6,418 bases of DNA from an uncultured Pseudomonadota bacterium (GCA_903953455.1 CAJBJW010000174.1:1-6418), one strand, 5' to 3'. Positions 1 through 5,635 are shown, numbered from the stretch's first letter. Translations and numbers: made by a program. The notes: generated by a model from the letters alone, not told the origin.

Positions 1-429
1 CAATTCCCTGAGATTGTGGATTTTTATTTGCCGCCAGAAGGTTGTTCATACCGCATGGCAGTGATTTCGATGAAAAAACAATACGCAGGTCATGCAAAGC
101 GAGTGATGCTGGGTACATGGTCATTTTTGCGGCAATTTATGTACACGAAATTTGTGATTGTCGTTGATGATGATATTAACGTGCGCGATTGGCAAGATGT
201 GATTTGGGCGATTACGACGCGTATGGATCCCGCGCGGGACTTAACTATTTTAGAAAACACGCCTATTGATTATTTGGATTTTGCCTCACCGGTATCGGGT
301 TTGGGGTCAAAAGTGGGGTTTGATGCAACGAATAAATGGCCCGGTGAAACGAATCGTGAATGGGGAAAAACCATTACGATGACGCCTGACATTATCACTC
401 GTGTGAATGACATTTGGGATAAATTATAA
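1..429 (+). CDS. ubiD: 3' end of UbiD, 3-polyprenyl-4-hydroxybenzoate decarboxylase (5'-truncated by window)
   Basis: UbiD removes the carboxylate from 3-polyprenyl-4-hydroxybenzoate in ubiquinone synthesis, using the prenylated flavin made by UbiX. The frame is open from base 1, so the true start lies outside the window; 142 codons of a protein usually near 490-500 residues are visible. The stretch from FPEIVDFYLPPEG through KKQYAGHAKRVM, FLRQFMYTKFVIVVDDD, VIWAITTRMDPARD, ENTPIDYLDFASP and DATNKWPGET is the conserved C-terminal part of the UbiD family. It ends in the usual short helix (ITRVNDIWDKL). The coding end looks intact. A weak inverted repeat ATGCC/GGCAT (439-443, 469-473) follows but has a 25-nt loop, so I do not call it a terminator. 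Family assignment is by recognition of these motifs; the prenyl-FMN-binding N-terminal half cannot be inspected here. Confidence 0.95.
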   Translation, partial: QFPEIVDFYLPPEGCSYRMAVISMKKQYAGHAKRVMLGTWSFLRQFMYTKFVIVVDDDINVRDWQDVIWAITTRMDPARDLTILENTPIDYLDFASPVSGLGSKVGFDATNKWPGETNREWGKTITMTPDIITRVNDIWDKL

Positions 430-523
430 GAATCCTTCATGCCGCGTACATAGAGTCTTTTACTTCATGGCATTTTGCGTCACAATGACACTTTGAATAA
501 TTATTTTAATTGAGTTTGCTATC

Positions 524-850
524 ATGGATTACCCAGAAAAAACATGTTCGATTGAACGCCTTGTTACGCATGAAAAATTGGTTCAAGCCACACTTGCGGG
601 ACGTAAAACACAGCAACGTCGCAATGGAGTCTATGGATACCCAAATGAAACCTTTGAGCTTGAAGGCACAACATTTGTTGTGACGGATTTGTTTCAACAA
701 AAATTAGGTGATATGACCGACGCTGATGCGCAAGCAGAAGGGTATCCCAATCTTGACGTGTATCGCGATTTGATTTTGAAAATGCACGGCGGTATGCAGT
801 GGAATGATGAAGCAAGCGCTTGGGTGCATTGCTTTAAAGCGCAAGAATAA
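524..850 (+). CDS. ASCH-domain (PUA-like) small protein
   Basis: This 108-aa soluble protein resembles the ASCH family, a PUA-like beta-barrel fold thought to bind RNA or nucleotides. The clearest mark is the glycine-basic-threonine segment AGRKTQQRR (residues 25-33), matching the G-x-K-T-x-x-x-R signature near the ASCH N-terminus. A beta-rich middle follows (ETFELEGTTFVVTDL, 42-56), then a helix with GDMTDADAQAEGY (62-74), a segment typical of the family. There is no signal peptide or membrane segment. The ATG at 524 is the first in frame and gives a full-length domain; its ribosome site is weak (GAG near 512). It sits 94 bp after ubiD and 81 bp before clpS on the same strand, with a clpS promoter between, so it is probably its own short unit. 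The substrate is unknown and the family is functionally diverse. Confidence 0.78.
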   Translation: MDYPEKTCSIERLVTHEKLVQATLAGRKTQQRRNGVYGYPNETFELEGTTFVVTDLFQQKLGDMTDADAQAEGYPNLDVYRDLILKMHGGMQWNDEASAWVHCFKAQE

Positions 851-868
851 CGTTTTATAGGTTGGAGG

Positions 869-888
869 ATTGACGCTGTTGCGTCAGT
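869..888 (+). repeat. Inverted repeat overlapping the clpS promoter -35 and spacer
   Basis: TGACGC (871-876) and GCGTCA (881-886) form a perfect 6-bp inverted repeat around TGTT, extendable to 8 bp with one G-T pair. As RNA it would be a tight hairpin ending the ASCH transcript, but the following bases (TCACTATTGTTT) are not a U-run. As DNA it covers the -35 box and half the spacer of the predicted clpS promoter, where an operator could sit. The sequence alone does not separate these readings. Confidence 0.6.
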
Positions 889-898
889 TCACTATTGT
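870..898 (+). promoter_or_regulatory. Sigma-70-like promoter for clpS-clpA
   Basis: TTGACG (870-875, five of six matches to the -35 consensus) is followed after exactly 17 bp by TATTGT (893-898, four of six matches to the -10). This puts transcription start near 905, about 27 nt before the clpS ATG. It is the best sigma-70-type pair seen between the ASCH gene and clpS. Not tested experimentally. Confidence 0.55.
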
Positions 899-931
899 TT
901 ACTTTCTGAAATTTAAAAAAAATGATGATTT

Positions 932-1255
932 ATGCCTGATTTTAAGCATTTTTTTCAACAAGATGATGATTTAGCTGTTCAAAACGCACAGCCAAAATTA
1001 AAAAAGCCACCGCTTTATCGCGTGCTTTTGCTCAATGATGATTTTACACCCATGGACTTTGTCATTGACGTGTTAATCAATTTCTTTGGGATGCCTGAAG
1101 AAAAAGCAACAACGGTGATGCTGCAAATTCACACGCAAGGCGTTGGCGTTTGTGGAACGTACTCTAAAGACGTTGCAGAAACAAAAGTGTATATTGTAAA
1201 CACTTACTCTCTTGAGCATCAACATCCGCTCAAGTGCACAATGGAAGAACTTTAA
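932..1255 (+). CDS. clpS: ClpS, adaptor for the ClpAP protease (N-end rule)
   Basis: ClpS binds proteins carrying an N-terminal Leu, Phe, Tyr or Trp and hands them to ClpA for degradation by ClpAP in the cytoplasm. At 107 aa it matches the E. coli length (106). After a flexible N-terminal tail (1-25) comes the ClpS core. LNDDFTPMDFVIDVL (34-48) contains the pocket residues N35, D36, D37, T39 and M41. IHTQG carries H67, the histidine that contacts the substrate alpha-amino group. VAETKVYIVN (81-90) and HPLKCTMEE (98-106) are family signatures. All expected pocket residues are present. clpA follows after 9 bp, so the two are cotranscribed. The start has no clear Shine-Dalgarno, only an A-rich stretch, and a five-codon ORF (922-939, MMIYA) overlaps it. 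Confidence 0.95.
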   Translation: MPDFKHFFQQDDDLAVQNAQPKLKKPPLYRVLLLNDDFTPMDFVIDVLINFFGMPEEKATTVMLQIHTQGVGVCGTYSKDVAETKVYIVNTYSLEHQHPLKCTMEEL

Positions 1256-1264
1256 GGAATTGTC

Positions 1265-3529
1265 ATGTTAAGCAAAGCATTGGAACTTACGTTAAATACG
1301 GCATTTAAAGCGGCACGCAAACAACGTCATGAATTCATTACGGTGGAGCATTTATTGTTCGCACTCCTAGATAATCCCGATGTCGTTCCCGTTTTAAAGG
1401 CATGTAACGCGGATGTGAATACACTGCGTGGACAACTTGCCCGTTTTATTGATGAAACGGCATCTTTCCTACCCGAAAGCACGACACGCGACACGCAGCC
1501 GACATTAGGTTTTCAGCGTGTGTTGCAACGTGCGGTATTTAACGTACAGGCTTCAGAGAAAACGGAAGTCACTGGTGCGAATTTACTGATTGCTTTGTTT
1601 AGCGAACAAGAATCTCATGCAGTGTATTTGCTGAGCAAACAAGATATTACAAGACTCGATGTCGTGAACTATATCGCGCATGGCATCAATAAATTTGATG
1701 CCGATGATGAGCATTTCGGACATGAAAATAGCGCGAATGGCAAGCAACAAGCCTCAGAAACGGCTAATTCGCTTGAACAGTTTACGGTTAATTTAAATGA
1801 AGAAGCGGCGAGAGGGCGCATTGATCCATTGATTGGACGCGCCCCCGAAATTGAGCGCACCATTCAGACGCTTTGCCGTCGACGCAAAAATAATCCACTT
1901 CTTGTGGGTGAAGCGGGCGTGGGGAAAACCGCTATTGCGGAAGGTTTAGCTAAACGTATTGTGGAAGAAGATGTGCCGGATGTGCTCCTTGATTGTGTAA
2001 TTTATTCACTCGATTTGGGTGCGTTGGTCGCAGGAACAAAATACCGTGGTGATTTTGAAAAACGCTTAAAAGGCTTGCTTAATCAACTCAAAAAAGAACC
2101 ACACGCCATCTTATTTATTGATGAGATTCATACCATTATCGGAGCGGGTTCGGCGTCTGGCGGTGTGATGGATGCGGCCAATTTAATTAAGCCGATGCTT
2201 GCGTCGGGACAGTTGCGCTGTATTGGTTCTACAACGTATCAAGAATACCGTGGTATTTTTGAAAAAGATCATGCGCTGGCGCGTCGTTTTCAAAAAGTCG
2301 ATATTTTAGAGCCTTCTGTGGAAGAAACGATTTTGATTCTCAAAGGGTTAAAAAGCCGTTTTGAAGAGCATCACAACGTGAGTTATTCGCCTGATGCACT
2401 GCGACTTGCTGCGGAATTATCCGATCGCTATATTACAGACCGTCATTTACCCGATAAAGCCATTGATGTGATTGATGAGGCGGGGGCAAAGCAGCGCATG
2501 ACCGCCGAAGAATTGCGTAAATCGGTGATCGAGGCGGTGGATATTGAAGAAATTGTGGCGAAAATCGCGCGTATTCCTGCGAAATCTGTTTCGTCAAATG
2601 ATGTGGATAAACTGGCTAATTTAGAAAAAAATCTGAAAATGCTCGTGTTTGGGCAAGATGATGCGATTTCAGCTCTGGCTTCAGCGATTAAATTATCGCG
2701 GGCGGGTTTGCGCGATGCACAAAAAACGATTGGTGCTTTCTTATTTGCAGGCCCTACGGGTGTAGGTAAAACCGAGGTTACACGACAGCTCGCAAAAGTA
2801 ATGGGCATTGAGCTTATTCGTTTTGATATGTCTGAATACATGGAACGCCACACGGTATCGCGTCTTATCGGTGCGCCACCGGGCTACGTTGGTTTTGATC
2901 AAGGTGGACTGCTCACTGAGCAAGTGACTAAGCATCCACACGCGGTATTGCTACTCGATGAGCTTGAAAAGGCCCATCCCGATGTCTTTAACTTATTGCT
3001 ACAAGTGATGGATCACGGTACGCTCACAGACAATAATGGACGCAAAGCAGATTTTCGCAATATCATTTTGATTATGACAACGAATGCGGGCGCAGAAGAA
3101 GGGAGTCGCGCGTCGATGGGCTTTACGAATCAAGATCATGCCAGTGATAGCATGAAAGTGATTGAAAAAGGGTTTTCTCCCGAGTTTCGCAATCGTTTAG
3201 ATTCCATTATCCAATTCAAACCCCTCGACGTGAACGTAGTGGGGCATGTGGTTGATAAATTTATTTTTGAACTTGAAACGTTGCTGGCGGATAAAAATGT
3301 GACGTTAACACTCGATAGCAAAGCGCGTTTGTGGCTCGCAGAAAACGGGTGCGACGCTAGAATGGGCGCACGTCCAATGGCGCGATTGATTCAAGAGCGG
3401 ATCAAAAAACCGCTAGCCAATGATTTACTTTTTGGCGAACTCGCGCACGGCGGACATGTCAAAATCAGCGTGAAGAATAACGAATTGACTTTTACGATAA
3501 AAAGCCAAGAGAACGCGCTAACAACTTAA
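1265..3529 (+). CDS. clpA: ClpA, AAA+ unfoldase of ClpAP
   Basis: ClpA forms a hexamer that unfolds substrates and threads them into the ClpP peptidase. The 754 aa are close to the E. coli length (758). Order: Clp N-domain repeats (about 1-140), acidic/polar linker (about 143-168), AAA-1 with Walker A GEAGVGKT (215-222, K221), pore-loop Tyr260 in KYRG, Walker B ILFIDE (E287) and arginine fingers R340/R341. AAA-2 has Walker A GPTGVGKT (496-503, K502), pore loop GYVG (Y541), Walker B LLLDE (E566), FRNR (641-644) and sensor-2 GAR (701-703). All catalytic residues are present, shifted by one from E. coli. The ClpP-docking tripeptide, IGL in E. coli, reads MGF (618-620). The C-terminus is slightly short. 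The start is fixed by AAGGA at 1254-1258, six bases before the ATG and overlapping the clpS stop. Translation is probably coupled to clpS. Confidence 0.97.
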   Translation: MLSKALELTLNTAFKAARKQRHEFITVEHLLFALLDNPDVVPVLKACNADVNTLRGQLARFIDETASFLPESTTRDTQPTLGFQRVLQRAVFNVQASEKTEVTGANLLIALFSEQESHAVYLLSKQDITRLDVVNYIAHGINKFDADDEHFGHENSANGKQQASETANSLEQFTVNLNEEAARGRIDPLIGRAPEIERTIQTLCRRRKNNPLLVGEAGVGKTAIAEGLAKRIVEEDVPDVLLDCVIYSLDLGALVAGTKYRGDFEKRLKGLLNQLKKEPHAILFIDEIHTIIGAGSASGGVMDAANLIKPMLASGQLRCIGSTTYQEYRGIFEKDHALARRFQKVDILEPSVEETILILKGLKSRFEEHHNVSYSPDALRLAAELSDRYITDRHLPDKAIDVIDEAGAKQRMTAEELRKSVIEAVDIEEIVAKIARIPAKSVSSNDVDKLANLEKNLKMLVFGQDDAISALASAIKLSRAGLRDAQKTIGAFLFAGPTGVGKTEVTRQLAKVMGIELIRFDMSEYMERHTVSRLIGAPPGYVGFDQGGLLTEQVTKHPHAVLLLDELEKAHPDVFNLLLQVMDHGTLTDNNGRKADFRNIILIMTTNAGAEEGSRASMGFTNQDHASDSMKVIEKGFSPEFRNRLDSIIQFKPLDVNVVGHVVDKFIFELETLLADKNVTLTLDSKARLWLAENGCDARMGARPMARLIQERIKKPLANDLLFGELAHGGHVKISVKNNELTFTIKSQENALTT

Positions 3530-3530
3530 C

Positions 3531-3557
3531 TAACGCAAATGATGTGAGAGTGCGTTA
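3531..3557. terminator. Weak hairpin between convergent clpA and infA
   Basis: TAACGCA (3531-3537) and TGCGTTA (3551-3557) form a perfect 7-bp stem with a 13-nt loop, directly after the clpA stop and eight bases beyond the infA stop. Its position in a 35-bp convergent gap suggests a shared two-way terminator, but there is no real U-run on either side and the stem has only three G-C pairs. Low confidence as a terminator. Confidence 0.3.
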
Positions 3558-3564
3558 ATTTAGG

Positions 3565-3783
3565 TTAACGTACTCGGAACGTGATGCGACCTTTTGTTAA
3601 ATCATAAGGTGTCATTTCCACTTTGACACTATCACCCGTTAAAATACGAATGTAATGTTTGCGCATTTTGCCTGAAATGTGGGCGGTGACGATGTGTCCG
3701 TTTTCTAATTGTACGCGAAACATGGTGTTAGGTAGCGTATCAATTACTTTACCTTCCATTTCAATTTGTTCTTCTTTAGCCAT
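3565..3783 (-). CDS. infA: Translation initiation factor IF-1
   Basis: IF-1 binds the A-site of the 30S subunit and works with IF-2 and IF-3 in assembling the initiation complex. The 72-aa length is exactly that of the E. coli protein. The sequence follows the S1-type OB-fold throughout: MAKEEQIEMEGKV, LPNTMFRVQLENGH, AHISGKMRKHYIRIL, TGDSVKVEMTPYDLTKGRI and the basic end FRVR. The start is preceded by GAGGA (3796-3800 on the plus-strand scale), 12 bases from the ATG, a rather long gap. It is transcribed toward clpA, the arrangement known from E. coli and relatives, where infA also lies beside clpA. No partner gene follows on this strand within the window. Confidence 0.97.
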   Translation of the reverse strand: MAKEEQIEMEGKVIDTLPNTMFRVQLENGHIVTAHISGKMRKHYIRILTGDSVKVEMTPYDLTKGRITFRVR

Positions 3784-3832
3784 TGTGTGGTTTTTTCCTC
3801 GTTAGTTTACGTTTTGTAAGTATAAATGCGCA

Positions 3833-3838
3833 ATTATA
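3833..3838 (-). promoter_or_regulatory. Candidate -10 box for infA
   Basis: Read on the minus strand this is a perfect TATAAT, about 50 bases upstream of the infA ATG. No convincing -35 is seen at 16-18 bp (ACGCAA at 17 bp), so the promoter is either weak in its -35 or assigned to the wrong hexamer. A second, poorer choice is TATACT nearer the gene. Confidence 0.4.
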
Positions 3839-3980
3839 ACTGATGTTGAGCAGTCTTGCGTTTTTTCATGCCAATATAAACAAATTTTATGACACGAATA
3901 AGGCATCGACTCGTATACAGTTGCTTTTTCGATGAAAAAGAAAAAGTGAATTTTAAAAAAGTAGGGCAAATGACGCAATG

Positions 3981-4004
3981 AAAGTGTGTCATATCACACA
4001 CTTT
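3981..4004. promoter_or_regulatory. 24-bp palindrome, candidate activator (enhancer) site
   Basis: AAAGTGTGT (3981-3989) and ACACACTTT (3996-4004) are perfect inverted arms; the centre CATATC adds two more pairs, so 11 of 12 pairs match. It is centred about 95 bp upstream of the start predicted from the sigma-54 promoter, the usual distance for the dimer site of an enhancer-binding activator. It is not a CRP site: the spacing between TGTGT and TCACA is four, not six. The protein that binds it is unknown. Confidence 0.55.
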
Positions 4005-4030
4005 TTGAATATTTTGGATGATGATATTTT

Positions 4031-4043
4031 CAACTAATTGAAA
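4031..4043 (-). promoter_or_regulatory. Possible IHF-binding site
   Basis: The minus strand reads TTTCAATTAGTTG, one mismatch from the IHF consensus WATCAANNNNTTR. It lies in AT-rich DNA between the palindrome and the sigma-54 promoter, near -50, where IHF often bends the DNA so that the bound activator reaches the polymerase. Such short AT-rich matches arise often by chance, so the position carries more weight than the sequence. Confidence 0.35.
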
Positions 4044-4060
4044 TTAAATAAGTATTTTTA

Positions 4061-4076
4061 TGGCATGTCTCGTGCA
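4061..4076 (+). promoter_or_regulatory. Sigma-54 (RpoN) -24/-12 promoter
   Basis: TGGCATGTCTCGTGCA matches the consensus TGGCACG-N4-TTGCW at all but two positions (C to T in the -24 box, T to G in the -12 box). The invariant GG (4062-4063) and GC (4074-4075) are the required 10 bp apart. Transcription would start near 4087, leaving a leader of about 55 nt before the first small ORF. No competing sigma-70 promoter of similar quality is visible here. Activity would need an AAA+ enhancer-binding activator, which is not encoded in this window. Confidence 0.7.
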
Positions 4077-4141
4077 ATTACTTAAGAGATTAGTATTTAC
4101 GCGTTAACCCTATTCTCTTAGTATCATTTCGAGGTTTTAAC

Positions 4142-4339
4142 ATGCATTCAATTAGCCAAGAGCAGTCGATGAAATCGGTAAAAAATAATAATGGCAAGTT
4201 ACTTTTAGGCGCGGGACTTGCCGTGACATCAATGATTATTTTGCCAGCTTTTGCCATGCGCCTTGGACTTGGAGCGAGTTTAACAGGCGCTCTGCGCATT
4301 GCTTTGATGAAAGCGTCAAGTAAAGCAGTGCAGGGATAG
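4142..4339 (+). CDS. 65-aa glycine-rich small membrane protein
   Basis: I do not recognise this protein. It has a polar N-terminus (1-19, with SVKNNNGK), one clear hydrophobic segment (about 20-39) rich in Gly, Ala and Leu, and then a second, milder glycine/alanine stretch (41-56) ending in a basic tail. It could span the membrane once or as a hairpin. The start is supported by GAGG at 4131-4134, seven bases before the ATG, and by its position as the first ORF behind the sigma-54 promoter. An internal ATG at codon 10 is an alternative without a better ribosome site. It is likely to be the first and most highly expressed gene of the cluster. A role next to a metal-transport ATPase is inferred from position only. 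There is no Cys, His-rich stretch or other obvious metal ligand. Confidence 0.68.
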   Translation: MHSISQEQSMKSVKNNNGKLLLGAGLAVTSMIILPAFAMRLGLGASLTGALRIALMKASSKAVQG

Positions 4340-4357
4340 TTAATCAGGGTGCAAGGG

Positions 4358-4413
4358 AGTAACCTTTGATTGTGAGGTGGGTAAAGTTTTGTTACTATTT
4401 AATTAAGGTTACT
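4358..4413. repeat. Inverted and direct GTTACT repeats before the 52-aa gene
   Basis: AGTAACCTT (4358-4366) is the exact reverse complement of AAGGTTACT (4405-4413), separated by 38 bases. In addition GTTACTATTT (4391-4400) and GTTACTGTTT (4409-4418) are direct repeats 18 bp apart with one mismatch. The arms could form an mRNA stem between the first and second genes, or the copies could be protein-binding sites. No U-run follows, so it is not a normal terminator. Confidence 0.45.
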
Positions 4414-4430
4414 GTTTATAGGTCAACATA

Positions 4431-4589
4431 ATGAGTGAAGAAGAAAAGAAACTCTGCGATTTATGTCAACTTACTGTTGAAATTTCGGGATTTACGTTAA
4501 AAACGAAAACGGGCGAAAAAAACTTTTGTTGCGAAGGTTGCAAAGGAATTTACGAAATGCTCAATGAAAGTGATGTATTGCCTCAGTGA
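4431..4589 (+). CDS. 52-aa free-standing metal-binding mini-protein (P-type ATPase N-terminal type)
   Basis: A reading frame of 52 codons carries two cysteine clusters: CDLC (C9, C12) and FCCEGCKGIY (C33, C34, C37). This C-x2-C ... FCC-x-GC pattern is what I know from the N-terminal metal-binding domain of CcoI/FixI-like heavy-metal P-type ATPases (the cation-ATPase metal-binding family). Here the domain is a separate protein, not fused to an ATPase. The likely role, inferred, is to bind and pass on a soft metal such as copper, or to sense it, in the cytoplasm; no membrane segment or signal peptide is seen. The start ATG is followed by an acidic run (SEEEKK); its ribosome site is poor (AGG at 4420-4422). 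It ends 29 bp before the next gene, which has a strong ribosome site. It is easily missed because of its length. Confidence 0.8.
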   Translation: MSEEEKKLCDLCQLTVEISGFTLKTKTGEKNFCCEGCKGIYEMLNESDVLPQ

Positions 4590-4618
4590 GATTTACGTAT
4601 AGTTAGGAGTAGTAAAAA

Positions 4619-4909
4619 ATGAAGCAAGCACATAAAGTCATGCAACATAACAAGGATTCATTGTCCAAAGAAATTTTTAAAGGCTCTATCGCCTCAGCCG
4701 TCGTTTATAGTGGGAGTAAAGTAATGAGTATTGCAGTAAAAAATCCAATTGTTGTTTTTGGTTTAGGCGTTGTGAGTGGTTTTTTAATTCACAAATATCG
4801 TAAAGATATTATCGCTAGCACCACAAAAGTCGTGGATGCAGGCAAAGATTTTGTGCTACAGCAAAAAGAAAATTTAGAAGATTTAGTTGCTGAAACGAAA
4901 GAAAACTAA
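4619..4909 (+). CDS. 96-aa single-span membrane protein of the metal cluster
   Basis: No named family is assigned. The N-terminal 40 residues are basic and amphipathic. One hydrophobic segment (about 43-57, beginning NPIVVFGLGVVSGF) is followed at once by HKYRK. The C-terminal third (62-96) is a charged, probably helical tail ending acidic (LEDLVAETKEN). Positive charges after the span and the short N-terminus suggest that the tail lies in the cytoplasm. There are no cysteines and only a few histidines, so it is more likely an accessory or scaffold subunit than a metal carrier. The start is well supported by AGGAG at 4605-4609, nine bases before the ATG. It lies 29 bp after the 52-aa gene and directly before a strong terminator, so it is the last gene of the upper part of the transcript. 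Confidence 0.8.
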   Translation: MKQAHKVMQHNKDSLSKEIFKGSIASAVVYSGSKVMSIAVKNPIVVFGLGVVSGFLIHKYRKDIIASTTKVVDAGKDFVLQQKENLEDLVAETKEN

Positions 4910-4932
4910 ATTTCATTATTCTTCACTAAATT

Positions 4933-4983
4933 AACGGGTTGGTTTGCTGCACGAAAGAGAGCAGTAATCGGCCCGTTTTTTTT
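4933..4983 (+). terminator. Strong intrinsic terminator inside the metal cluster
   Basis: AACGGG (4933-4938) pairs with CCCGTT (4972-4977). Inside this, after a small internal loop, TTTGCTGC pairs with GCAGTAA with one G-T pair and one T-T mismatch, closing on a 10-nt loop (4951-4960). Eight T residues follow (4976-4983). This is a textbook Rho-independent terminator, 23 bases after the 96-aa gene stop and 12 bases before the next ATG. An alternative short stem, CCGTTT/AAACGG (4973-4978, 4984-4989), would compete with the outer arm and hide the T-run. Confidence 0.85.
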
Positions 4984-4995
4984 AAACGGTAGATT

Positions 4996-5613
4996 ATGTC
5001 CATTCAAAAAGATTGTGTTTTGCGCTATCGCGCTGAAGGTCACGTTCGCTTTCAATTACCCGCCGTTTTATGTCAATCCTCGGTTGCCGCTCGTGTGACG
5101 CAAAAAATTAGCGCCATTGATGGCGTATATCGGGTGAATCTCTACGCGCGTCAACAAAAGTTATCCGTTCGTTTTCAAGAAACGGTGTGTGATTTTTATT
5201 CGTTAATCAAGCAATTATTTGACGTTTTTGCGGAACTGGAAACGTCGGGGGCTTTAATTCCTGTTGAAAAAACAGCGAGTTTTACCCAAACACTTGCAAC
5301 TAAAGTCAGCGCAAAAGCCGATCAATTCGCGTTGACTCGTTGGGTCAAAGCTAAAACAATTGAAGTGAAAGAAACGCTACACGCAACGAAAATTATCACC
5401 AAAATGGCGCTTAAAAAGCCTAAGTCGTTTGTACGTGATCCTGAAAAAGCGGTGATTGATTTCTTAAATGATATTTTAGTGCTGTTTCTCATTCGATTGC
5501 ATTGGGAGCAAATCACGAAATTATGGCTGCTTAGTCCCTTTAGATATCGCTATGAATGGCTGGCGACGTTTTATATGTTCTTTTTGCTGATTCGTTCGCG
5601 TAAACCCAAATAA
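4996..5613 (+). CDS. 205-aa protein with degenerate HMA-like domain and C-terminal membrane segments
   Basis: Residues 6-61 (from CVLRYRAEGHVRFQLP to QKLSVRF) have the strand-helix-strand pattern of the HMA_2 type: a ferredoxin-like metal-ATPase-associated domain without the CxxC metal site. A helical, Lys-rich linker (about 90-150) follows. The end has two hydrophobic segments, about 157-179 (NDILVLFLIRLHWEQITKLW) and 187-200 (EWLATFYMFFLLIR), separated by PFRYRYEW, and a basic tail. It is probably an inner-membrane partner or regulator of the P-type ATPase encoded next, 22 bp downstream; that role is inferred from position and the shared domain. The cysteines (C7, C26, C65) do not form a motif. 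The ATG at 4996 is the first in frame after the terminator, with only a poor ribosome site (GGTAG), so its translation may be weak. Confidence 0.8.
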   Translation: MSIQKDCVLRYRAEGHVRFQLPAVLCQSSVAARVTQKISAIDGVYRVNLYARQQKLSVRFQETVCDFYSLIKQLFDVFAELETSGALIPVEKTASFTQTLATKVSAKADQFALTRWVKAKTIEVKETLHATKIITKMALKKPKSFVRDPEKAVIDFLNDILVLFLIRLHWEQITKLWLLSPFRYRYEWLATFYMFFLLIRSRKPK

Positions 5614-5635
5614 AAAATAAAAAAGGGAATCGATT

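Larger units (their letters stand above)
3784..4141. other. Non-coding region between divergent infA and the metal cluster
   Basis: This AT-rich 358-bp region has no supported gene. From left to right it holds the infA leader and -10 candidate, a tight A/T hairpin CTTTTTC-GAT-GAAAAAG (3924-3940) of unknown role, a 24-bp palindrome (3981-4004), an IHF-like site (4031-4043), a sigma-54 promoter (4061-4076) and a 5' leader with a possible stem TAAGAGA/TCTCTTA (4083-4089, 4114-4120). A 30-codon reading frame at 3889-3981 lacks a ribosome site and resembles nothing I know. The regulatory elements are listed separately. Confidence 0.7.

Noticed and set aside
436..476. ATGCC/GGCAT hairpin plus TTTT as the ubiD terminator
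   Set aside because: The five-bp stem with a 25-nt loop and a short T-run is too weak to call.
2443..2941. Minus-strand reading frames inside clpA
   Set aside because: They are antisense to the second AAA+ module, which has all its catalytic residues in the plus frame.
3924..3940. CTTTTTC-GAT-GAAAAAG hairpin as a terminator
   Set aside because: The stem is almost all A-T, no T-run follows it on either strand, and no gene ends just before it.
3889..3981. 30-codon plus-strand ORF in the infA upstream region
   Set aside because: There is no ribosome site, the composition is ordinary for AT-rich non-coding DNA, and it runs into the palindrome. Treated as chance.
3981..4004. CRP- or FNR-type binding site
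   Set aside because: A TCACA half is present, but the opposite half is TGTGT at a 4-bp gap, not TGTGA at 6 bp. There is no TTGAT/ATCAA for FNR.
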